DNA from: Synchiropus splendidus
Lineage: Eukaryota > Chordata > Actinopteri > Syngnathiformes > Callionymidae
DNA: 64,000 bases
NCBI RefSeq assembly: GCF_027744825.2
Contig: NC_071342.1
Span: 17,510,501-17,574,500 of the forward strand
Direction: 5' to 3'
Below the pieces are notes generated by a model. It was given only the letters and a program-made list of their open reading frames with translations, was not told the origin of the DNA and did not search any database. Positions 43,199 through 54,300 of this stretch are shown here, one piece after another (the stretch's first letter is position 1; each line of letters begins with the position of its first letter). Made by a program: the position numbers and the translations under genes.

Positions 43199-44410
43199 AA
43201 ACAAGGTGATCATCTCAGCCACTGAAGTTGACTTCCAGCTCAGCCTTCAAGCAAGAACAATGGGCCTAGACAGCATTCCTTGAAGTGAAGTGAAGTTCAT
43301 ACGTGTTGTCTCCTCCTGCAGCCACCAGGTTGTAAAGGTGGACAGACGTGTCCGCACACGACCTTCAAAGCCATTAATCTCTGTAAACTGTGTGAGGTGA
43401 ACGCTGGCCCGGTTCCAGTGCAGATCAATCATTGTTCCATGAGCACGTCTTACAGGGGTCATTCTTAGAAGCAACTTTGGAAGGCAGCAGAACCACAAAC
43501 TATCACTGTTCACCGCTGCACGTGCCCAACAGTATCCGTATTTGAATCTGAACTGGACATGTAGAGACTTATGCTCCGATGCAGGGAGGCGCAGTGATGA
43601 GTTGGGAGGTGGGACACTGTCAGCTTGAGCGGCACGCTGCCCCACGGTGCATTCCTTCGCTTCATGTGAAGCCAAAACACTTGATGAAAAGTGAGAGTGC
43701 AGCCGCGACTCAACGTTCCCACAATAATATTGTCCATCTGTCATTCCGCCTCCGCATCACACCTCTTCTCCTCCCCTTCGAATCTCTGCCGGCCATCCCT
43801 CCGGTCGTTCATGTGAGGGCAAGAGCAGCAATTCAGCCCGACCTCTGACCCCAGTCACGGTGTGGAACCACAAACCACAAGATTTGTGGCGGATCAAAAT
43901 ATATGCTGCACTGAGATCAAGTCAGTTTTCTGAATTTCACAACAGATTAATAAGCCGGTTCAAAACAATGGAAAGGGTTTCGACAAGAATTGCTGAAGCA
44001 GTTGACCATGACGATGAACTCAAGTTGAACTTTAGGTCATTGAACTTCAGGTCATCTCTTTTTATGGCTTGAAACGCCACGAGGTGTTGACAGACTGAAC
44101 AATAACGTCAGCGAAAGGAAAATGTCGAGGCCACGGAATGATGATCTGAAAACCTGAATTAAATCGCACCACATTTGTGTTTTTCCTTCAAACGATTAAA
44201 GATAAAAAATAAATTACAATCGTCCTAGAGACAAAACTTTCATCACAATCTCAGAATAGATTCTTTTTTGCTTGTCATTTGAAGACGAATTTATGCTTAG
44301 AAATTGAGGCTTAAATTTGATGTTGAACTTCTGTGATCTTCTGAACATCCAGTTTAGTTCAAAGATAGTTTTTATGTGCTTTGATTTTTATAAAAATAAA
44401 AAGCTATATC

Positions 44411-44443
44411 TTACTGGGGAGGAAAAATATTCCTCCCCAGTAA
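44411..44443. repeat. Perfect hairpin, 14-bp arms, 5-bp loop
   Basis: TTACTGGGGAGGAA, AAATA, then TTCCTCCCCAGTAA. It lies about 90 bases before copy 2 of the duplicated block. No flanking target duplication was recognised. Confidence 0.9.
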
Positions 44444-44529
44444 TTGTCCAGAAGTGAAGAAGACCACCCAGCAGAAAAGCTCATCTAAACTGTTGAAATA
44501 GTGCCATTCAGTCACTTCATGTTTCAGTG

Positions 44530-45175
44530 GCACTGGTGAGCAAAACACACCAACAACTATGGAAACATTTCAGGAACTCACAGGATTGCGTGTTTGAAAA
44601 ATATTACAGAGAAAATAAGCTGCAGCAACCTTGACTTAACTGGTCATATTCATAGAATGTTTTAATTTTAATTTTTAGTTGAGTATTTGATCCTTTGATC
44701 CTGTAATGCCTCTCAGAAAATCTGTTTTCTATCTTCAGCTTTGGGCCTTAACTGACAGGAGAATCGCATGGCCCTGTTCGCACCTTTGATCCTTCATTCA
44801 ACTTCAGCTACTATAAGAGCGATCGGCTACATTAAAGGGAACAAGGTGAACACTCTTTGCTTCCAGCAGAGTTTCCACTATCTCAAACGGCTCTTCACTT
44901 TAGGGATGTTCGAATGAAAGCGCTAAGCCAGATGGCAAACAGCTCCGTTTTATCACTGCTATTATCACCAAAAATACCTCGCAGATAAGCAACTGAAGTA
45001 GTTTTCCCTTTTTGGAGGAAGGGATCGGTTTTTAGCTTGAAAATAATTTGGTCAGATCCACCGCAAAGAAAGGAGAAACTGAATGCGTATTAAGAGGATG
45101 CACCTATATTTGGTTCTACTACATGCAGCCAGCACCAGACCCAAAATAACGTGGCTATTATTCATGTTTTCATCT
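44530..45175 (+). repeat. Duplicated block, copy 2
   Basis: Direct-orientation partner of 42571-43198. Compared with copy 1 it has an AACTCACAG insertion near 44577 and differs most in the middle (44640-44800); the last 300 bases are very alike. Either a local segmental duplication or two insertions of one unrecognised repeat family. Confidence 0.9.
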
Positions 45176-46189
45176 CTGAATGTTTCAGACAACATCGATC
45201 TGAGTGTCATCTTCAAGACCAAATCACACTTCAGACATGTTTCACCCAACATCGACAGGAGACACATAGTCTCGTTTGTTACCAACATCACAAACAAGTG
45301 AGACCATACATCACAGTTTTCTATCACAGATGAAATCCATCTTCTGTCAAAAACAGATTCTCTTAGTAAAGACTATTTTATTCTAAAGTTGTGTAGATAT
45401 ATACATGCATATTGAGGGAGTGTGTGTCCTGTAGTAGGTCAAAATGTGTATCAAAATAATTTATCTCAAACTATGCACAAAGATTTTGACAGGATTTTGA
45501 AAACAGAATATACAAGAGAGACACACAGTTGGGCTGACCAGATACGGAATGGCAGTACAGTTCATTCCAGAATCCTGCACAGTCATAGAAAGTCGAAACC
45601 ATGTATGGATTTTATGATTGGACACAACCGTCTCTATCAATTCAGCGACCATTGTCGAGGAGTTTGATTTCCTCCTCACTGAGACGACATGTTAACAAGC
45701 AAGCAAGGGCGAATGCAACTATTGAATCAAGCAAACATGATAACACCACGTGGTTCGGTGTTTTAAGTGGAAGTCCAGATCAGGCCAGGTGCTGCGCTCT
45801 TAAGTGACGGACTGTCTGGTATGTTGTCCAGGTGGTTAGGAAAATGATTCCTTTTAAAAGCGCACCAGGGCTTGAAAGGTTAAGTCTTTGCATATGGAGA
45901 TGGTTACGTTAGGTAACACAGTGTCTTGGGTGTCGTCCCAGTCGGTGGTCGTGAATAACAAAATGTGAAATGGACTGAGTGAGTGAGTGAGTGAATATTC
46001 AGCATCTTTATAATGTTCTGACTGAACTTCAGTGCCTCAACCACTGAAGTTCCAGAAATCTTTGAAAAGTTTTCAAATGGCAACAGTTTGGTCAGAAATA
46101 CTGAAACTAACCCAAGTACCGACTTCCATTGCAGGTATCTGAGGATCTCTTGGCTGTTCTGGTGGTGACCTGAAAATATCACAACTATT

Positions 46190-46345
46190 TGAACAGTTCC
46201 TAGTTTGTTCCTCTTCCCTCTGGCAGGAGGCTACGGTCGATCCAGAACCTCCCGTCACAGGAACAGCTTCTTGCCCTCGGCCGTTAGACGGTTGAATTTG
46301 TGAACAGCCTTTGTTGTTTATTTTATTTTATTTTATTTTATTTTT
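46190..46345 (+). mobile_element. LINE 3' end with (TTTTA)n tail
   Basis: Translation reads SGRRLRSI, then one frame over TSRHRNSFLPSAVRRLNL and a stop at 46301-46303. This is the C-terminal signature of CR1/L2/Rex1-type LINE polyproteins (G.R.RS.R..T.R..NSFFP.AVR.LN). A short untranslated stretch and five or so TTTTA units (46319-46345) follow, as a LINE tail would. One frameshift shows it is dead. Confidence 0.7.
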
Positions 46346-47877
46346 TCTGTCAGCACGTTATTCCAAAAACTTTCCTAGTTGGTGGGCTCCCCACTGACCA
46401 CTGACCGATTCTGATTCTGATTCTGATTCGGATGTGAAGAAGATTCTTGCTTCCCCAAACGGAACATTACACTGACACTATTTCTCTCCTTCAAACTGCC
46501 ACAGCTCATACATACATGGAACATCTCTTGAGTGGAATCGAAGGACCTGAAACTTGCAAGTGAAGCAGTGAAGGGGCCCTCAAACACCCGGCGGTCAGCA
46601 CAAGGGCAGTATGAAAGTCGTCCTGCTCCTCCTTAATTGGGCCCTAACAGGCGTGTGTCACGAGGTCATCAGGTGCAACGCCGGTGTCATCTTTGCAAAT
46701 GAGTCTTTTCGCCGAGGGAGGGGATAACGGTGTGGCCTGTGACCTCCCATCACGCTGGGGTCAACACAGGAACCCGCGGGGGCTGTTTAAAGACAGCTGA
46801 GAGCATCTAGTGGGTTTTTCTGAAATGCTTATTTGATGTGATGTTGACTGACACTTGCCTTGACTCCATTTATGTCCTGCAACTGTTTGGTGGGCAGAGA
46901 AACATTCTTCCAGAAGGATCTATCAGTCAGTAAGGAGGTGATGGTTTAAAGTCCCAAATCTCCGGAGCGGAGCGGTTACACACAGAAGTGGCTGAGGTGG
47001 AACAGAAGTCCAGATTCTGACAGTTATAATGCTGGTGGAAATTAAAAATGACATTTCAACGAGGCCTCTTGTCCCACATCCAAGGCCTGTTGTCAAACTC
47101 GTGTTTCCTCATGTCAAATACGACCCCTCGCTGTGAAGCTTGTTTTAAACTTCAATCTGAGCAGCTCATAAAGTAACACACACCGGCGCAGTGAAAGTGC
47201 AAACTGGACCCTGTGCCCAAGTAAATGTTTGTACGAGTCCATTTTATGGCCACAAATGTGAGCCATGTCATTTTTTTGGCTCCCAATGGAAATTTTGTCG
47301 AACTGCTTTTGAGTGCCTGTTTGGCTTTTTGCGATGTTTTAGAAAACATCTTAAATATGTTTTAACTGGCTCAAAACAATGGTCTTTCCCTGAGTCCAAT
47401 ACTGACATTAAGTGTCCCGGGATGTGTGGTAATTTTTGTCCATCGCAAGGACAGATCCAGCACAAACTAGCATTTACCTGAGTGTCGTCTTTTAAACCAA
47501 ATCACACCTCTCCGAGAACCAGGACGTCAGACGTGATGACCCGCCTTGAACTCTACAGTCGACTGGTCAAAAATGGTGGAGATGGGGCCTCGGACTGTCT
47601 TCAGGGCTTTCTTAGTGACTGTTCCTGGCACAGAAAGACTGTCCTTACCAAGACCTCTCCATCACCACAACTCCATACCCCACACACCTGAGAACCTGGC
47701 CTTCACCTCTGTGGCTGCCAACATTGTTGCCACACTTTGATCCTTAAAGTTTACAGGCTCCTTACTGACTGCAATCGCAAACGCTCATCCAGAACGCTGC
47801 TCGACTACTGCTACCTCTTTAACTGACTTCAAGTAGCTGCTGCTGTGATGATGGTATTCACTTCATGGGCAGGTTAA

Positions 47878-48626
47878 GGCTGTGTCCCATTTCTCACCAT
47901 AACTCTAGCACTTGGTTCTGAGTGCCCTGCACTATGAAGTGTCCGCCGACGACATAGTGAAGTGATCGACGTCCCTAAGAATTGGGACAACATTTCATGA
48001 TGTCACGTGTAAAGACAACGTGTCATTGTTTCCTCCATATCGAGTATTGGAGACGTTTTGGAAATGCCAGCTCCAATGTTGTTGCAACCTCTTGCATCGG
48101 CGCTGATCATCTCACCTGGTTTGGTGAACCAACGGAGAAGAAATGGGCGGAGCCAAAGCTCGCTTCGCCACTATGTTGCGGTGATAGATCTGTGTTATGA
48201 GGTATGAGGATGTTAACGTTAGCCTGGATGCTAGCTGACTGTTGTTTGTTGAGATGAACTGAAAACATACTGACAGAAAGAAAACATACTGTTGTCCATA
48301 CATATTGTATTGTTCATGTTGTCGGACACGGTCGAGCATTTGGATCACTAACGTGTGATATGAGAGAAAGTCAACAAATGGAAGAGTAGTCCTTGTTACT
48401 AAAATGTCCCTGTGGTCCAACATAGTTTTTAAATAAAGTACTTTGGTATCTATCCACACTTCATATTCCCACTTGGTTTCAAGTCAGCTCCGCACCTCCC
48501 TCGGTTTGAAGGGATCATTTCAAGTGGTGAACAGTGAGTGCCCTCTGTCTTAGGAGTATTGGGACACTCGACACTTAGACGTGAACGCGCAAAACCCAGT
48601 GTTAGGGTGAGAAATGGGACACAGCC
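47878..48626. mobile_element. Inverted-repeat DNA element, 749 bp, 21-bp perfect TIRs
   Basis: The left end GGCTGTGTCCCATTTCTCAC (plus one more C) is the exact reverse complement of the right end; similarity continues weakly for several bases. Flanking octamers CAGGTTAA and CAAGTTTA agree at 6 of 8 positions, suggesting an old 8-bp target duplication and so a hAT-type origin. No transposase is readable inside, so it is non-autonomous. Confidence 0.8.
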
Positions 48627-50600
48627 CAAGTTTACTGTTGCTGCACATCAAGGATGTCTTGGCCACTAAATGGTGGGTTATGCGTGCTGCTTGCCTGAGA
48701 CCCAAATCAGGTGATGATTGACGGGAATTGGGAAATCAATAGTCGCATTAAAGCAAACATAAATTGCTTATTTACATTTGCAGCAACTATTTTATTAGGT
48801 TAAAAAAAGGCACCAAACGCGAAGAAGCTTTTCACACTGCTCTCTTCAGAAGAAGGTGTAAACATGCGAACAGGCCATTGTGTTTAACAAGTTTTCATTA
48901 CTGGACCTTTGCCTTCACCTGTCCACCAGCTGCATTTCTTCCCCAAAACTCATATAGTCCCTCCAGATGATGATGTTTTCTCCCGCCTTCCAGCCATTCT
49001 GCCTAGTGTTCCAAAACCTCTCACACTGGGAATAGAAAGACAGCCCATTTAGAATCAGATACTGAGTGGAACCTTCATACAAGCAATCCAATGTCTCCAT
49101 GTGCGAGAGAGAAAGTGTGTGAAACCTATTTGAGCACCGTCTGTGTTGGTCTCTTGACCTGGTGTATGTCCCGGTGTGAAGAGAGGCTTTGTCGCCCTCA
49201 GACAGCTCATAGCCTTTTAACACACGCCTCCATAAAAGTATCTGTGTCTGTGGATTTCCATTTGGAAAATTGTGAGCATTTAACCACGCGTGGCGGATTT
49301 TGTCCTGACGCACAGTGAGGAAGTGATCACCTGAAGCCCTACAGTGGCCTCAGTGTTTGTGAACATAAGAAGATGGATCGGACGTTACATACAGCCGTCG
49401 CGGGCTCCGCAGCCATAAATCATTTTAAATGCTGTTTGCACCTTGCTAAAAGTTAGGTGCGAAAAAAAACAAAAAAAAACGGTCAGATCTCCTCCAGCGG
49501 AGCTGTTCTTCATCCTCACAAAGCATCTCCTTGTCTCGCTGACTGGACTATTAGCGTCCCATATTAGTTAGGTTAGTCTTCGCCGCTGGACTTGTAAGGT
49601 CAGGGTTTTCCATTCTTACAAATTTTCCAATTTCAAGGTGAACATTTTCACCAAACAGATATCACTGCCCATTTGAACCAGGACTTAGCGGCGCTTTATC
49701 TTCTTGACAGTTAAAACCGAACCCTCGCTTCAGGACTCTAAAAACCTTTAGTCACCAAGAGTTTGCTAGTGGGCTTCTTAATCCAACCCAGAGGGAGGAT
49801 TCCGCCTTCTCACCGCTGACCTTTGCTCAGCAGTGCAGCCACTGATGGCATAAGGTATGTTCGACCATTCTGTTCAAGAATTCGGTCCAAGAATTGAACC
49901 TTGTGGGACTCCAGTCTGGGATAGAAGCGATAAGCCTCTTTTTAAGGACATTTCAAGGAAACACTTCACATGTTTGATGTTGAACATAAATTCGGCTCTT
50001 GACCTTCGCACCTGCTGAATGCGGCTTCTTCTTGACCTTTAACCTTTGTGCTCGTGAGCGGTGCATTTTCAGAAGCAGCTGTCTTTGACATGGAGGACAC
50101 AGCAGGAAAGGCTTTCGCCTGTTACAAGTTCTCACTTCAGCAGATGTGTCTGGACCTCATGTGTGAGTTAAAGAGCTCGATTCAAAATTTCTGTAATTGT
50201 GTGAAAACACATTGAAGAGCTTCGATGACAGTTGTGGTGCCATGGGCTTTGACGTGAAGAATTATTCCATGCTGGAATCAGGGAACGTCTGCTCGCACGC
50301 GGATCATTGCAAAGCTTGAGCTCCATTGGGAGAAAGGTGGGGGAGGAACGATGACTGGGTTCTGTGTTTGCTGCTGGACGGGTGACAGTCAAGGTCAGAG
50401 GTTCATTTTCCCCATCTCTCTCTCTGCCGTGGGCTTTCATAGCTGATGGGGAGGAGAATTCGGAAGCGCCCAAGCATCTGGAGCAGTTCCCTTCACATCG
50501 TGAGGGACAGCAAAGTCACTTTGTGGTTGCCAGCGAATGGAAACAAGCTGGATACTGTTATAGGGAGACAGACTTTGGGGAGGGGAGGTCATGTTACCCA

Positions 50601-50623
50601 GAGAGAGAGAGAGAGAGAGAGAG
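50601..50623. repeat. GA microsatellite
   Basis: Eleven GA units, upstream of the opsin gene. Confidence 0.9.
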
Positions 50624-51371
50624 GGTCACTGTGAGAAGCAGAACGGTGGAGTTGCTAAAATGGGGTGCAGATTTAAGTATAAAAGAATTGAAATCAACAG
50701 TCTGAACAGTATATAACTTTATAGACAATGCTCACCAACTTACACTTCACTTCAAACAGCTTTGGTTTCCACTCGCATGACCACAATTTACATTTCAGCT
50801 GAATGAAAACATGCACACCGGCTTTAAGTCATGCATTCGGAAATGGAAGTAATTTGTGGAAGGTAGAAGACGTCTCTGGAGATAAGACTGTGAGTCATCG
50901 TAGCAGACTTGTGTGAAGCCTGCGAAGGTTTGGACAAAGCTAATTATTGCCAGACTGAGTGTGGTGTTTACAGAGAAGTCAAGACCCCAAATGGAACATG
51001 AAACATTATGAAACTATACCTTATAAGTCGGTGACATCACTGCTGAAGCATTGTCTTACTATTTAGAATCAACCCCGGTCAGTGTCACTTCAAAAAAGTC
51101 TTCTTCAGTAACCGCCTCTATTCATGAAACTAAGTAGAGCAGACGTTTCCCTACTGGGTATCCCTCCAAACCAGCGTCTTTAGCTGTTAAGACAAAGATA
51201 GGATTAGAGCCACGATCATTGGGACAGTGAGCGCTGAGGTATTAGAGTCTAAGCTGGATTTAAAATGAAAATACCGGTCGTCTGGCCCGTGAGGTGTCTG
51301 CAGAAAACCATAGCGAGAGGTACAGACGGTGGGCAGCAGGACTGGATGCCTCGACATCAACGGTTTCGGCC

Positions 51372-54300
51372 ATGGAAATAATGCTGAGGAGTCCCCCACT
51401 GAAAGTGGTCAACATCCCATGGAGGAATAACAACCTCAGTACGCTGCACAGCGAGCCGCCTCTCTCAGAACAGGGAGAAACTATCATCGGCGTCTACCTG
51501 CTGGTCCTTGGTAAGGGTGCCATTTTGGAAGTTTTCTTTTTATTCATACACTACTCTAGCATTTCCCTGTGTCTGCTGATGCTGCCTTTGTTATTTGTAA
51601 AACCCTTTATGCCTTTGAAAATGTGTTTGTGAAAACCACGGTTTCCTGCGTGTACAATTGTGTTGTCATATCATCCCATTGCGCAATACAGTTGAAACAA
51701 GCAACGTATGCCGTGTCTGTCTCTCCGCAGGATGGCTGTCCTGGTTTGGCAACAGCTTAGTGATGTTTGTCTTGTACAGACAAAGGTCATCGCTCCAGCC
51801 AACCGATTTTCTCACTTTGAATCTCGCCATCTCTGATGCCAGCATCTCAGTGTTTGGCTACTCCAGAGGGATTCTGGAAATATTCAATATCTTCCAGGAC
51901 GATGGGTTTCTGATCACCTGGATCTGGACCTGCCAGGTAAAATCCCCTTCTTTCGATGTCGCCCATAAAACCTAAGTGATGGCAAAACCCTTGGAGTCAT
52001 GCATTTATCTATTTGTCTTGGGGGAAAATCCAGATTTATGTGGTACAATAAAGTGGAAGTTTGGTCCTGAGTGAGCGTATGAGGGGGGGATTAAACCGGT
52101 AGCCATTTAGGTTGGAGGTTAAATCTGTAATGAGATTACAAACGTGGAGGACTTTAAATGGGGAAAACTCTTCCAAGTGGTACGGCACCTGTCAACAAGC
52201 CGACGGGAAGCGAGCCGGGGTTACGCTGCAGTGAGTCAGAGCTGTAAATCCGGAAGTACGTTTCATTTCTTCAGCGCAGAAGACATGCTTGTCATACTTT
52301 GGGATAGAATTCAATGAGCGTGTTTCGCTCAAGGCTAGCAGCGCCGCCATATCACTGTGCGGAGTCAATCATCTGGTGCAAGACTAGAGGCTTGCTAGTT
52401 ATGCTTGGTTTGACTGAAGGAATTGGGTTCAACTTTTGGCAGGGGAGAGCATGAGCTATCAAAATTGATTTATGCATGTGCCATTTGGTGCTCAGGTGCT
52501 TCAAGCTTCAGAGCAACAAAAGACAAGCGCCAGCACACGCCGATCTGATATACCATTTGGTTTAATGATTTTAAACCTTAACCTTGCTTAAGAAGAGCAA
52601 CATAATATTGGGGAAATTACAAGGATATTCACAAGATGAATAACTATTACTATTCACCAAAACAAGACCCTAAAGTCCATGCTGTTAAAATCAAAATACA
52701 AAAGCTTTAGGGCCTTTCCAACCTGAACGTGTGTTGGCAAACAAGTCCTGCCATGTCTGTGGGCGACTGGGCCGTCACCCAAGCAGCAGGACCGACACCC
52801 ATGATCCCTCCCTCTAATTTCCCTCCCTATTTCTCACGAAAGTATAGCCTGAGTAATTCCAAATCTAGAGAAGGATCAGAGAGGAGAGACAAAGGTAGCA
52901 AGGTGAAAGACATGTGAGAAGCATTAGCAGATTACGGCACCGAGCGTGATCTGACATGAGCGGTTGTAAGCTTAGTCAAGTCCTTCACAGGTCACTTTGA
53001 GACTGGATTCTCCTCGCAGTATAACCAGCACAGTTAGCGGCGACCACCTGTGAAACTGTTGTTTTATCTAATGGGAAATCTTGTCCAGAGTTCACTCCCA
53101 CCATGAAGCGATGGACTCTGTGGAAGAGGAAACCTGATCCGTGATTATAATTAGATTTAGTCACACTCACGAAAGCCAAAGAGAAAGCCCTCGAGTGATC
53201 CATGTCAACTGGAAGTTCCTCAGCGGCCAGATGGCTGGTGCGCTCCAGATTAAAAGATCATCGTGTCCTCACGATGAAGTAAAGCGATACCTGCTCTACC
53301 TTAGAATTGGTGAGAACCTCAGATATGACTCAAAGGAGAATTTCCATTTTCATTTCCTGATGCGATTTCTGCACGATAAAAGGCCCCGAAGCAAACAATC
53401 TGGAACATATTAGCGACAGCCAGGACCGAGCGCTAACCCGCAATCTCCACCTGATAAGTCTGATGTGAGGCAAACAGCTGCAACAGACAGAAGTCTGGAA
53501 CAATTAGGAAGGTATTCGCCAACATCCTGGAGCTGGGATAACAGTCATCTGCCCTGTTTTCTCCTCCAGGTGGACGGCTTCTTCACCTTGCTCTTCGGTC
53601 TTGCTAGCATCAACACTCTGACTGTCATCAGCGTCACCAGATACATCAAGGGATGTCACCCAAACAAAGGTGAGCGAAAGGAATCGCAGCGGTGGTTCAG
53701 AAAAATGCATGTTGAAGTTAAAGAGAACCACTGCATGTCTACGACAATTAAAAATACATTTTAACACCATGTGATTAAGTCATTTTGAAGCGAGACTCGC
53801 GCTGCTTAGGTGTAAAAACATGGCAATTACAAAAGCAAGACTTGTAAATCTGGTGACAGTGGGGCTTGTCTGGCAATTGGCAGCAGTAGAACCTCATCAT
53901 TTTCTTTTACAGTCAAACCGTAGGCTGGGATTTCACTGTGTCCGGGAGTTTGAGACGTTTGGGTCCTTTTGCAGGGGAACGTTTAAAGCAGTGTCAAACC
54001 TCAAGAGGTCACTTTTGTAGTAAGCGTGTTGACTTCAGTTATGGGATTGAAAATACATAGTCCAATACTAAAGAGTATTAAAGAAGTTCCATGTTCTTTC
54101 ACCACAAGCTCCTCAATTCTTTCGTCTCCCTAAAAAACCCTCCAGCTTTTATGGTGGATACTGATGCGTTCCCTGGTCAACAAAAGGCGCTTTCGCACTG
54201 CATCACCCTTTTAAGTTTAAGAACTTTTTGCAGAACCATTTCATTCAGACCACCATCCTCCCTGCTGGTTAAACTACTGGCTTTTTTTGATGCGGAAGAG

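Larger units (their letters stand above)
38874..51371. other. Gene-poor interval between SPAST and the opsin
   Basis: No confident exon was found in 12.5 kb. The human neighbour downstream of SPAST (SLC30A6) was not recognised here. Contents that can be named are a hAT-like remnant, a duplicated 0.63 kb block, a hairpin, a LINE tail and a 749-bp inverted-repeat element, listed separately. The longest open frame, 43247-43744 minus (165 codons), has no recognisable motif and overlaps other open frames. Confidence 0.5.
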
